Below, one piece after another: positions 1 to 5,810 of a DNA stretch of 7,542 bases. The stretch's first letter is position 1, and each line of letters begins with the position of its first letter. A model generated the notes under the pieces. That model made no database searches and had not been told where the DNA came from. It saw only the letters and a list, made by a program, of their open reading frames with translations. The translations under genes and the position numbers were made by a program. Source of the stretch: Nitrospirota bacterium (GTDB lineage: Bacteria > Nitrospirota_A > Leptospirillia > Leptospirillales > Leptospirillaceae); NCBI GenBank assembly GCA_021829515.1, contig JAKBPM010000042.1, positions 1-7,542 on the forward strand. Direction: 5' to 3'.

Positions 1-92
1 GCGGCGCAACACTCGAAACGGTCCGACGCTATGTGGAATCTCAGGGAACGACTGAAAAAGCAGGAAGAAGAAAAACAAAACCGCCCGCTTGA
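1..92 (+). pseudogene. C-terminal fragment, possibly IS200/IS605-type TnpA transposase
   Basis: An open frame enters from the left edge and stops with TGA at 90-92, giving 29 residues that begin GATLETVRRYVESQG and end in a basic tail. A short helix with a Tyr and a Gln four residues apart (YVESQ) near the C-terminus resembles the catalytic helix of single-stranded-DNA (Y1) transposases of the IS200/IS605 group. That is a family resemblance from memory, not a search result. An imperfect hairpin follows directly at 94-122, as is usual at the right end of such elements. The 5' part lies outside the window, so intactness cannot be judged. Another small basic protein tail is possible. Confidence 0.4.
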
Positions 93-93
93 C

Positions 94-122
94 CCCCTCT
101 TGCCCTTCGGGCTAAGAAGGGG
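94..122. repeat. Imperfect hairpin after the transposase-like fragment
   Basis: CCCCTCTTGCCC pairs with GGGC-T-AAGAAGGGG around a three-base TTC loop, with one or two unpaired bases. It lies just after the stop at 90-92. No T-run follows, so an intrinsic terminator is less likely than the subterminal hairpin of an IS200/IS605-type right end. Confidence 0.4.
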
Positions 123-249
123 AATGCTCGGGCAGATGTTCACGAATGAATTCATCCTCCGGTGTCCGTTGGGGGGCAAAAATGGTCACCGTCCATCACA
201 ATCCCAAAATCCTTCCATCCCCTTCCGAACCCTTTTAAAGGTTGACTCG

Positions 250-283
250 GTCACCAATCGTCACACTTGGTCATCACCTGTCA
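250..283. promoter_or_regulatory. Four GTCA motifs at exact 10-bp spacing
   Basis: GTCA occurs at 250-253, 260-263, 270-273 and 280-283, once per helical turn on the same face. The array is conserved in copies B (3329, 3339, 3349, 3359) and C (6487, 6497, 6507, 6517). It sits 20-50 bp from the tRNA junction, where integrase arm sites or excisionase sites usually lie. A role as recombination-protein binding sites is inferred. Confidence 0.6.
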
Positions 284-301
284 GAATCGGGGTTTTTCTC
301 A

Positions 302-345
302 CTTTCACGGAGGTAACACCGGTTCAAATCCGGTTGGGGACGCCA
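302..345 (+). other. tRNA-Glu(UUC) 3' half as attachment site, copy A
   Basis: Starting at the anticodon loop CTTTCAC (anticodon TTC at 304-306), the sequence has a 5-base stem half GGAGG, variable TAAC, T-stem ACCGG, loop TTCAAAT, T-stem CCGGT, acceptor strand TGGGGAC, discriminator G and encoded CCA. All five T-stem pairs form. This geometry and the CTTTCAC loop match bacterial tRNA-Glu. No 5' half (expected to begin GTCCCCA) lies upstream; element sequence does. It is therefore not a functional tRNA but the attachment-site copy carried by the element, with crossover inferred in the anticodon loop. Confidence 0.8.
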
Positions 346-1253
346 TTTTTTATCAAGCACTTGCGAGTTTTGACCTTCCGATGGAATCCCCTTGGTGTCC
401 GTTCCAATTTCCTCCTTGAAAACTTGCTCAGACCTTTGACTGCGTTCCAGAGGTGGGTCGGTCCCAAGTGGGCATACCGGAGGATCATGCTTTGAGACTT
501 GTGTCCCAGAAGAGTCTGAAGGGTCCGGTCATTGGCCCCGCTCATGGCGAGACGCGAGGCAAATGCATGACGGAGGTCATGGAAACGAAACAGGGCGAGG
601 TTGGCCTTCTCGACCGCTTCCTTGAAATCATGGGACAGATGGGTTCGAGCCATCGCGCCGCCGATCGTATTCGCAAATACGGGAGCCGCTGGAACATCCT
701 GCCCTGGAAGAAACAGAAGGACTTCCTGAACAGTACTGTTCATCAGAACTCTGCGGTTTGTTTTATTCTTCGGGTCCCTTGCCAGAAATGACCCAGCATT
801 GAAGTCCACATCCCCCCATACAAGCTTCAATAGTTCCCCCTGACGACAACCCGTGTGCAGCGCCACAATGACAATCGGGTGAAGCCTTTCTGGAAGGATT
901 TCAAACAAACGAACTTCCTGTTCCTCTGTGAGATACCGGACAAGGGTGTTACCGAACTTTGGGGCAGCAACCCGGGCAACGGGATTTTTTTCAATCAGTT
1001 TATTTCGAACGGCCCGGTTATACACCGCTTTGAGGACAACAAGGCTCCGGGCAATCGTCGCGGGTTTGTATCCCTCCTTTTTCATGGCACACATGATTTC
1101 TTCGACCATGAACGAGCGGATGCTCGTGGCCGGCTTGTCTCCAAAAGCATCAAGCCAGCGGCGAAGACGGGAGATGTCATCCCCTTTTCTCTTGTGATGC
1201 AAATACATCACAGCCAGTTCCCCAAATGTCGGTTCGTATTTCTTGACCAGCAA
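324..1253 (-). CDS. int: Tyrosine recombinase / phage-type integrase, N-terminally short
   Basis: Site-specific DNA recombinase of the tyrosine (lambda Int/XerCD) family, 309 residues from a TTG at 1253. Residues about 8-90 form the core-binding (SAM-like) domain. The catalytic domain (about 105-265) has R137 in HTGCRQGE, K164, H225 and R228 in HDLRH, H251 in LLGHK, and the nucleophile Y260. All six catalytic positions are present. The last codons (NGVPNRI) are encoded inside the tRNA-Glu acceptor and T-arm sequence, the usual layout for an integrase beside its own att site. An in-frame TAA lies four codons before the TTG, and the N-terminal arm-type DNA-binding domain of about 60-80 residues seen in full-length island integrases is missing. 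The gene is either 5' truncated or a short natural variant; with no clear ribosome site at the TTG, activity is doubtful. It faces away from the Zeta-like relic. Confidence 0.85.
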   Translation of the reverse strand: MLVKKYEPTFGELAVMYLHHKRKGDDISRLRRWLDAFGDKPATSIRSFMVEEIMCAMKKEGYKPATIARSLVVLKAVYNRAVRNKLIEKNPVARVAAPKFGNTLVRYLTEEQEVRLFEILPERLHPIVIVALHTGCRQGELLKLVWGDVDFNAGSFLARDPKNKTNRRVLMNSTVQEVLLFLPGQDVPAAPVFANTIGGAMARTHLSHDFKEAVEKANLALFRFHDLRHAFASRLAMSGANDRTLQTLLGHKSQSMILRYAHLGPTHLWNAVKGLSKFSRRKLERTPRGFHRKVKTRKCLIKNGVPNRI

Positions 1254-1413
1254 TTCAAAATTTTAAAATTCCTTATTTTTAAAGAGGCAAGAAGGAATAT
1301 GGAAAACCAGCGGGAATGGCCATGGAGGTATCGGCGGTAGAAATCGCTTGAGGAAGGGTTCAAAAGAAATAAGTGGGCGAAATACCCCATCGGAAGTTCG
1401 TTTCGGATGAGGA
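1254..1413. other. Intergenic region between integrase and Zeta-like relic
   Basis: AT-rich DNA (1256-1285) lies upstream of the integrase, followed by GC-richer sequence. Short open frames start at ATG 1300 and 1318 but stop after 13 and 11 codons. An antitoxin gene, often found before Zeta-like kinases, could have decayed here, but I cannot recognise one. Confidence 0.35.
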
Positions 1414-1805
1414 CTGACCGAAGAAATTCTATCAATCATCGCAAGGGGGGATGCCCCGGTATTTCTTCTCATAGCGGGCCCAAATGGAGCCGGAAAGTCC
1501 ACTTTCCGCGAGAAGAGGCTGGACCCGTTGGACTTCCCATGCATCGATCCGAACAAGGTCGGGAAAGAACTGTTCGGCCGACATCCAAAGACAAAACAGG
1601 ATTCGCTGAAAGCCACTGAGGAAGCGACGGAGAGAATCCAAAAGGCTTTCAGCGAATCCCGATCGCTCTTGAGACAGTATTTTCCTATTCGGAAAGGTAC
1701 AAGCTTGGCCTGATTGATGAGGCCAATGGAAAAGGGTTCAAGACCGTGCTCGTTTTTATCTGGGTCAATCACCCGGGATGTCGTAGCCGAAAGACGAGGA
1801 CCTGA
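1414..1805 (+). pseudogene. Zeta-toxin-like kinase relic, frameshifted
   Basis: One frame, from about 1414, reads TEEILSIIARGDAPVFLLIA then a Walker A motif GPNGAGKST (about 1471-1500), then a DP-N segment (IDPNKV) and a helix rich in Glu/Lys. That frame ends at 1713. The matching continuation ETVFSYSERYKLGLIDEA followed by a hydrophobic strand VLVFIW is in another frame from about 1665 to 1805. Zeta/PezT-like kinases (P-loop enzymes that phosphorylate UDP-N-acetylglucosamine or related sugars) have SFAxET after the first helix, so one base has probably been lost near 1661-1666. The start is also damaged: the frame has TGA at 1408 and no ATG, only CTG at 1414. The C-terminal third cannot be followed after 1780. 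The gene is inferred to be dead. Confidence 0.7.
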
Positions 1806-1861
1806 GACCTTTTCCAATCACGGACAGCCCCCCCCGAATTCATTCGTGGGGAGATTCAGTT

Positions 1862-1948
1862 TTGACAATAGGTGGCACACGATCAGCCATATCTCTGTGC
1901 GCTGGCGCACAGACGATTCTTCCTCCTGATCAGGATAATTTTTTCAAA
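1862..1948 (+). promoter_or_regulatory. Leader of the GGDEF gene with a perfect hairpin
   Basis: TTGACA at 1862 could be a -35 box, but no well-spaced -10 is clear. The perfect inverted repeat CTGTGCGC-TG-GCGCACAG is at 1895-1912 and a second palindrome CCTGATCAGG at 1925-1934 is followed by a T-run (1942-1944 and nearby). These may be an operator or an attenuating hairpin. Function is unknown. Confidence 0.35.
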
Positions 1949-2875
1949 ATGTTATTAACTTCCTTGAGCGAAGCCAAGATTGCTTGTGGAGACCTTGATT
2001 CGCCTACCATGAGGGCCAATGAACGCATGAAAAGATCAAATCCCGAAGTTGTCAAAAAATCTGGGACCGCCAATTCGCTGATTCAGGTGCTGGGCCAAAG
2101 CGAACGCGTCAAGGATATCGTCGAAGAGTGTGCAGAGGACTTGTCGTCGCTCAATGCCGGACTAAAGAGTGAAATGGAGGGCGGAGATGTTTCGGCAGGA
2201 GTTGAAAATGCTCTCGAAAAAAGTGAGGCCGTCGAGGGTAAGGTGCAGGATGCTGCCGAGTCGTTGTCGTTGGTCAACAGTGCGCTGAAGATGGAGGTGA
2301 ACGCGCGACATATTCTGGAAGATCAATTGGCCACGGTTATCAGACAGGGAGACGAGGCTCGGCATGCGTCCCTTCACGACCCTTTAACGGGCCTGCCTAA
2401 TCGCGCACTGTTCAATGATCGACTGGAGCATGAACTGGCAGTGGCTACTCGGAATGGTCTTCATTTTGCCGTGATGTTCCTGGATCTGGATGATTTTAAG
2501 ATGATTAATGATTCGTATGGGCACGACGTTGGTGATCTCGTCTTGAAAATGATCGCCGGACGACTCAAGCAAACGATGCGGGAAGAAGACACGGTCTGCC
2601 GCCATGGCGGTGACGAATTCCTGTATATTTTGACGAAACCCGAGAGCAAAGACGACATCGCAATCGTCGCGGGAAAAATTATCAAGGTGGTTCAAGAGCC
2701 GTGTGACATTCAGGTGCGTGACATCAGTGTCAGCTTTTGCATCAACCCTAGCATCGGAATATCGATTTTTCCGAAAGACGGCACGACTTCATCTGTGCTG
2801 CTTGATGTTGCGGACAAGGCCATGTACCGGGCAAAGCACAAGAAGTCTGGCCATTCATTTGCTGATGATGAATAA
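1949..2875 (+). CDS. Diguanylate cyclase (GGDEF domain), cytosolic
   Basis: Makes cyclic di-GMP from two GTP. From ATG 1949 it has 308 residues. The N-terminal half (about 30-135) is charged, helical and without membrane segments. It contains two similar stretches (about 48-77 and 89-118, each of the form L-x-x-S-E-x-V-x-x-x-V-x-[ED]-x-A-x-x-L-S-x-[LV]-N-x-x-L), so an internal duplication likely to form a coiled coil. The GGDEF domain (about 141-305) has DPLTGLPNR, the metal Asp in FLDLDDFK (D179), an intact GGDEF (220-224), and REED (211-214), which is a well-placed RxxD inhibitory site for product feedback. The start is uncertain: ATG 1949 has only a distant AGGA, while TTG 1862 has GGGGAG eight bases before it but adds an atypical 29 residues. 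The gene appears intact, unlike its neighbours. No sensor domain is recognised. Confidence 0.9.
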   Translation: MLLTSLSEAKIACGDLDSPTMRANERMKRSNPEVVKKSGTANSLIQVLGQSERVKDIVEECAEDLSSLNAGLKSEMEGGDVSAGVENALEKSEAVEGKVQDAAESLSLVNSALKMEVNARHILEDQLATVIRQGDEARHASLHDPLTGLPNRALFNDRLEHELAVATRNGLHFAVMFLDLDDFKMINDSYGHDVGDLVLKMIAGRLKQTMREEDTVCRHGGDEFLYILTKPESKDDIAIVAGKIIKVVQEPCDIQVRDISVSFCINPSIGISIFPKDGTTSSVLLDVADKAMYRAKHKKSGHSFADDE

Positions 2876-2893
2876 CCCGGTTTCAATAGGCCA

Positions 2894-2965
2894 ATGAGCG
2901 CAGTCGGGGAACTTAAATCTGGCCTTGAAAAAGCTCATTTCATACTGTCTCAATGGGATCATTAA
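2894..2965 (+). pseudogene. Small ORF cut by the IS21 remnant
   Basis: ATG 2894 starts a 23-codon frame, MSAVGELKSGLEKAHFILSQ then WDH, only 18 bases after the GGDEF stop. It reads like the amphipathic N-terminus of a longer protein. The last codons fall where IS21 similarity on the other strand ends (about 2962-2967). The gene is inferred to have formed an operon with the cyclase and to have lost its remainder there. Confidence 0.35.
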
Positions 2966-3155
2966 CGGCCTTGATGGGTCCGATGACAGGGGCCGACTTC
3001 CCACAAGTCAGCCGGTACCGGGGAACCTCCGTCTCCGCAATCGCTTTCCGGACGGTCGCCCGGTTGATGCAAAGATGACGTGCAATGCGGCGTATTAACC
3101 ACCCTTCCTGAAGATGTTTCTTCTTGATAAACTCGACGTGGACCATTCCGATCAT
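2940..3155 (-). pseudogene. istA: IS21-family transposase IstA, N-terminal fragment
   Basis: ATG at 3155 follows a good ribosome site (GGGAGGAAG). The product FIKKKHLQEGW, then IRRIARHLCINRATVRKAI (a helix-turn-helix), then VPRYRL and APVIGPIKAV matches the N-terminal DNA-binding part of IstA transposases. IstA is normally about 400-500 residues with a DDE domain and is followed by istB. Here similarity ends after IKAV (about 2967), and a stop follows at 2940. The catalytic domain and istB are absent, so the element is dead. Confidence 0.85.
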
Positions 3156-3270
3156 CCTTGCTTCCTCCCTGATGAAGTGTTGACTTTGCCATCAACAACT
3201 TTACAGGAGGAGATGTCGAGGTGGTCTACTTTTTCATTTCTACTTCCCCCTCAAGTGTTACACTTTTACA
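2966..3270 (-). mobile_element. IS21-family element remnant: left end plus start of istA
   Basis: Read on the minus strand, the outer end is TGTAAAAGTGTAACACTTG (end at 3270) or TGTAACACTTGAGG (end at 3262), followed by GTAGAAATGAAAAAGTAGAC and CACC, typical of the terminal repeats of IS21 relatives. About 300 bp remain. The outer end abuts repeat copy B within a few bases, so the element probably inserted into that repeat and removed its left portion. Confidence 0.7.
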
Positions 3271-3272
3271 TT

Positions 3273-3382
3273 ACCATTCACACCAAAATCCTTCCATCCC
3301 CTTCCGAACCCTTTTAAAGGTTGACTCGGTCACCAATCGTCACACTTGGTCATCACCTGTCAGAATCGGGGCTTTTCTCACT
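3273..3382. repeat. Element-end repeat, copy B (left part missing)
   Basis: From about 3283 to 3380 it is nearly identical to 204-301 of copy A, including the TTTAAA near-palindrome and the four GTCA motifs (3329, 3339, 3349, 3359). It differs by one base in the run after the GGGG (GGGGC versus GGGGT). The outer 40 bp or so seen in A and C are replaced by the IS21 end. Directly after CTCACTTTT the sequence no longer resembles A or C. Confidence 0.85.
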
Positions 3383-3425
3383 TTTAAGGAGAGTGTGCTG
3401 GGATCGAAACCAAAGCAGCTCACCA
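3381..3425 (+). other. Degraded tRNA 3' half, best fit tRNA-Lys(UUU)
   Basis: At the point where copies A and C enter tRNA-Glu, copy B has anticodon-loop CTTTTAA (anticodon TTT), five stem bases, a five-base variable region, five T-stem bases CTGGG, loop ATCGAAA, CCAAA, acceptor strand GCAGCTC, discriminator A and CCA. Every segment has the correct length, but only three of five T-stem pairs form. This fits a displaced tRNA-Lys 3' half no longer under selection. The length match could be chance. Confidence 0.45.
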
Positions 3426-3446
3426 TATTTACCATAGGGTTTGTCC

Positions 3447-3944
3447 TTAACCTGGCTGCTCATTGTCGAGAGTAGTCAACACCTTTTCCACTAAATCCCA
3501 TGGTAAACGCCGTCCATTGACACGCATTCGGTGATAGGCACCCCGGGCCACCAGTACAGAAATCTTTCCCGTCCGCACCATTTCGCTGACCAGCCACAAT
3601 GTTCCGTGCACCCTGACGTGCTCACTTTCAGCAGCTGCCTTTAGATCCTTATCTCCCGTCAGCAGCGGGCACTCCATTTTCACTGCCAGCACCAGTGAAA
3701 ACAGGTCATTTCGGCCAGGGCGCGGGTACATCCTGGCCAATTCGACCACGTGTTCGATCATCAACTCGTCGAGTTCCTGTACCTCAAGTCCCATGCCAAG
3801 GAGAGAGCGGTGCTGTCCCTCCAACTCCTCGTAAAAGAGCACGTCGGGTACAGCGAACCGATAATTTAGACTGAACATGGGTGCGAGAAGCCCACCAATC
3901 TCGATATCGATCAGGATATTCGCATCACTGATAAGCAGCAACAT
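3447..3944 (-). CDS. PIN-domain protein, likely ribonuclease toxin
   Basis: 165 residues. PIN domains are Mg-dependent RNases. Visible acidic residues are D7 in the N-terminal strand (LLLISDANILID), E39/E40, D80 in GRNDLFSLVLA, and D98/D100 in LLTGDKD, in the expected order. The C-terminal 40 residues extend past the core with a basic stretch (HRMRVNGRR). The ATG at 3944 lies inside the XRE/ImmA gene, a 20-base overlap, with GGAGGG five bases upstream (3950-3955), so the two genes are translationally linked. XRE-protease and PIN genes are a known predicted toxin-antitoxin pairing. The PIN protein is inferred to be the toxin, controlled by its partner. Confidence 0.8.
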   Translation of the reverse strand: MLLLISDANILIDIEIGGLLAPMFSLNYRFAVPDVLFYEELEGQHRSLLGMGLEVQELDELMIEHVVELARMYPRPGRNDLFSLVLAVKMECPLLTGDKDLKAAAESEHVRVHGTLWLVSEMVRTGKISVLVARGAYHRMRVNGRRLPWDLVEKVLTTLDNEQPG

Positions 3945-4992
3945 CGCTGCCCTCCAGAGTTCGTACGGTCTGGAAGGCAGTTAGAGACATTTTCATCAGT
4001 TCTGCCGCTTTTGATTCTCCTATGTAATTTTCTGCAAGCGCGTGGAAGACTCGTTGCTCAAACACGTGCGCTTTCTCAGCCGGGTACGGGTTACCCGGCT
4101 CAGTAATATGCCAACCCTTGATCCGAAAGAGCTTCACTTGGTTGCTCATCCATGCCGGTGTCACGATGCCGAGATCACGAGCCCGGTAGAGAATGGCAGA
4201 CATGCTGAGGCCAAACTCTTCCTTGAGCAGGGCAAGTTCCTTAGGCTCGATGTAGTTTCGGTGAGCCCCGAGCTCCTGTGTCACGGACTGGCGTGGAAAC
4301 AGAAAAGCACCGGCAAAGCGGTTGCAGGCCATCTCCTCATCAAGTTCAGACTCCAGCCGCTTGGCGAGCATCAGATGGCCGAGTTCGTGCGCGAGCGTGA
4401 AACGTTGGCGGTCACCAGGCCAATTGCTTCCGACGACGATGATCGGCATCTGATTGACGGAAGCTGCCAGCCCGTCGAATTTGGGATCCGCATTAGCATC
4501 GATCATGAACACTCGGATGCCGTGTGTCTCCAAAACGTCGACCAGGTCCGGAATTGGGTCGTAGCCTAAGTCCCATGATTTTCGAACCGCCTCGGCAATG
4601 TCCTCGATTTGACTGAAGTCGGTGACCGATGTCGGGAAGCCCATCACCGGGACAAACGGTGCCACAGGCGGCTCAGGGAACAGATTTTCGAGCTCGATGC
4701 GCCGCTCAATCTGATCGATCACCTCATGCTCAATGGCCTCCAACCGCTTCTTAGGCAGGGTGCTGCGCTTGCGGTACTCAATCCGATCGAGAGCCACGGT
4801 CTCAGGCCGAAAAAAATATTCGGTGCGCACGTTGAGCGCCCGAGAAAGCTTGAGCAGAGTAGCGGACGTCGGAGTTACTTGCTCATCCTCGTACTTCTTG
4901 ATGGCGGCATGCGTCAGTCCGACCTGAGAGCCCAGTTCGCGCAGCGACAGCCCCGCCGCTTTTCGGGCCCGGTACAGCCGTTGACCAATCAT
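3925..4992 (-). CDS. XRE-family regulator fused to ImmA/IrrE metalloprotease
   Basis: 355 residues from ATG 4992. Residues 3-62 form a Cro/CI-type helix-turn-helix (LSLRELGSQVGLTHAAIKKYE). About 125-245 is the ImmA/IrrE (DUF955, COG2856) zinc-protease domain with HELGH at 202-206 and a third ligand candidate E220 in DEEMACNRFAGAFLFP. The C-terminus (about 305-345) is a further helical region. An ATG at 5007 is in frame, but its own bases form the GGAGG ribosome site eight bases before ATG 4992, so the shorter form is preferred. Such proteins repress their own operon and may cleave a repressor or partner. Here it is first gene of an operon with the PIN gene and probably the antitoxin. All key residues are present. 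Confidence 0.88.
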   Translation of the reverse strand: MIGQRLYRARKAAGLSLRELGSQVGLTHAAIKKYEDEQVTPTSATLLKLSRALNVRTEYFFRPETVALDRIEYRKRSTLPKKRLEAIEHEVIDQIERRIELENLFPEPPVAPFVPVMGFPTSVTDFSQIEDIAEAVRKSWDLGYDPIPDLVDVLETHGIRVFMIDANADPKFDGLAASVNQMPIIVVGSNWPGDRQRFTLAHELGHLMLAKRLESELDEEMACNRFAGAFLFPRQSVTQELGAHRNYIEPKELALLKEEFGLSMSAILYRARDLGIVTPAWMSNQVKLFRIKGWHITEPGNPYPAEKAHVFEQRVFHALAENYIGESKAAELMKMSLTAFQTVRTLEGSDVAAYQ

Positions 4993-5011
4993 AATCAGAC
5001 CCTCCATTGAA

Positions 5012-5050
5012 AGTTTACATACATATTAATCATAGTTATATCTGTAAACT
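5012..5050. promoter_or_regulatory. Palindromic operator upstream of the XRE-PIN operon
   Basis: Perfect 8-bp inverted arms AGTTTACA (5012-5019) and TGTAAACT (5043-5050) are centred 31 bp apart, three helical turns. They flank the promoter elements of both strands. Binding of the adjacent XRE protein as autorepressor is inferred. Confidence 0.65.
5014..5042 (+). promoter_or_regulatory. Candidate divergent promoter for the small downstream gene
   Basis: TTTACA (5014-5019) and TATATC (5037-5042) are 17 bp apart on the plus strand, overlapping the minus-strand promoter almost completely. The -35 lies in the left operator arm and the -10 ends at the base before the right arm. It would give a leader of about 95 bases for the gene at 5146. 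Prediction only. Confidence 0.45.
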
Positions 5051-5058
5051 GAAGTCAA
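5029..5058 (-). promoter_or_regulatory. Sigma-70-type promoter for the XRE-PIN operon
   Basis: On the minus strand TTGACT (5053-5058) and TATGAT (5029-5034) are separated by 18 bp, about 37 bases before ATG 4992. The right operator arm lies in the spacer and the left arm just downstream of the likely start point. Confidence 0.6.
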
Positions 5059-5145
5059 AGGCGAAATGCAGTATGACTGGCGGGTCAGGTCAAGTTCCCA
5101 ATTGGCCTGTCAGATGGGTTCACGGTAAACCATAGGAGGATTGCC

Positions 5146-5361
5146 ATGGCAAAGAAACATTTTCCAAAGGGCCTTGATGGCCGCATGCGGGATGAGAATG
5201 GTGAGATCCGCCAGAAGCGCAGCGACACGAAAGTGGAAACACTGCGCAAGATCTACGGCAAAGATTTCGCCAGTGGCTACCGGTCAGACGCGCAGCTGGG
5301 CACGGTGCTCAAGCGTGAGGGCCTTGAAACCCTGGATCAGTTGCTTAAGAAAACTGAGTAG
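5146..5361 (+). CDS. Conserved-looking small basic protein, function unknown
   Basis: 71 residues, strongly basic at the N-terminus (AKKHFPKGLDGRMRDENGE), then charged helices ending in a KREGLETLDQLLKK helix. No signal peptide or membrane segment. AGGAGGA (5134-5140) sits five bases before the ATG, an excellent ribosome site that supports a real gene. It is divergent from the XRE-PIN operon and shares its operator region, so it may be co-regulated with it. I recall similar small proteins in islands, but no function is known to me. After the TAG the same frame stays open for 42 codons to 5490; no start codon or ribosome site supports a separate gene there. Confidence 0.75.
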   Translation: MAKKHFPKGLDGRMRDENGEIRQKRSDTKVETLRKIYGKDFASGYRSDAQLGTVLKREGLETLDQLLKKTE

Positions 5362-5631
5362 ACAATCGGCAGTGCCTTCGCAGCGGATGATCGAACCAAC
5401 CTCGGAAGCAAGCGAACTGGTCAGCGGGTGTCGATCGCCACCGGCAAAGCGCGAATCAACGAGTACATTGTTGCACTGGAAGAAGTCTGAGTGACCTCGC
5501 AGCATCGACTCACCGCGCCAAACCAGGCCGCATCGCCGAATGAGGGGCTTCGTGCCGTGAAGGCCCCCCCAATTCTATGAACAATCTGCTCCCGCTTGTA
5601 GGGAATATCAATTTCAAGAAAGGGCGTGAAT
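5362..5631. other. Intergenic region with no recognised gene
   Basis: Contains a 42-codon stretch in frame after the previous stop (5362-5490, containing RVSIATGKARINEYIVALEE), possibly the tail of a lost gene. An imperfect GC hairpin (GGGGCTTC ... GAAGGCCCC, about 5544-5567) is followed by C rather than T residues, so it is at most a weak terminator. Confidence 0.4.
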
Positions 5632-5771
5632 GTGTCGAAAACGCATAACTTGTTTATCAGCCACTCGTGGGCTTACGGAGATGCTTGCGACAAACTTATT
5701 ACGCTGCTCGATAAGCGTCCCTACTTTCTTTACAAGAATTTTTCTGTTCCAAAAGACGACCCGATTCACAC
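5632..5771 (+). pseudogene. Truncated TIR-like domain (DUF1863 / ThsB-type), N-terminal part only
   Basis: From GTG 5632 (AAAGGG seven bases before; GTG 5626 is possible) the product starts MSKTHNLFISHSW and continues with YFLYKNFSVPKDDPIHT. These are the first strand (LFISHSW) and the YxNYSVPKDDP motif of the TIR-like DUF1863 family, which includes ThsB of Thoeris anti-phage defence. Full proteins have about 150-200 residues. Only about 46 remain, and the region with the catalytic Glu is gone. At about 5768-5775 the sequence switches to brnT-brnA. The frame stays open through the junction into brnA, so a 142- to 144-residue TIR-BrnA chimera could be translated. No Thoeris partner (ThsA) is present. 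Enzymatic activity is not expected. Confidence 0.75.
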
Positions 5772-5810
5772 CAATCGAAGAAGGAGAGGGAGAACTATGA
5801 AAAGCTTTGA
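5772..5810 (+). pseudogene. brnT: BrnT toxin, C-terminal tail only
   Basis: In the frame one base from brnA, codons at 5772-5810 read QSKKERENYEKL then TGA. BrnT ribonuclease toxins end in a basic stretch of the form SAR-x-A-x-[KR]-[KR]-E-R-x-x-YE and overlap the start of brnA, as here (14-base overlap with ATG 5797). Everything upstream is TIR sequence, so the toxin's catalytic part is lost. The match is short, but its position and frame are as expected. Confidence 0.55.

Larger units (their letters stand above)
161..502. repeat. Element-end repeat, copy A (attachment region)
   Basis: About 340 bp are repeated in direct orientation at about 6397-6738 with few differences, and the inner part (about 204-303) again at about 3283-3382. 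The order is GGTGTCCGTT, a G-run, a pyrimidine-rich stretch, a near-palindrome around TTTAAA (228-243), four phased GTCA motifs (250-283), a tRNA-Glu 3' half (302-345), then the last roughly 60 codons of the integrase on the minus strand. The left part is inferred to be the far end of a neighbouring element; the tRNA part and integrase belong to the element that starts here. Together they are an element-element junction. Confidence 0.85.

Noticed and set aside
302..345. Complete tRNA-Glu gene
   Set aside because: Only the anticodon loop and 3' half are present; the upstream DNA is the element repeat and cannot form the D-arm or 5' acceptor strand.
31..495. 154-codon plus-strand frame across repeat copy A
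   Set aside because: It runs through the tRNA half and the integrase on the other strand, and its equivalents in copies B and C are shifted. It follows from the repeat and is not coding.
1263..1817. 184-codon open frame on the minus strand
   Set aside because: It lies opposite the Zeta-like Walker A sequence, has low-complexity Pro/Ser/Phe composition and no recognisable motif; a shadow frame.
4042..5010. Long plus-strand frames (175 and 133 codons) opposite the XRE/ImmA gene
   Set aside because: They are antisense shadows of a gene with clear HTH and HELGH motifs, and have no ribosome site or domain.
5362..5490. 42-codon extension of the 71-residue gene by stop readthrough
   Set aside because: The TAG has no readthrough signal I can recognise, and no start or ribosome site supports a separate gene. 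A gene tail is possible but unsupported.
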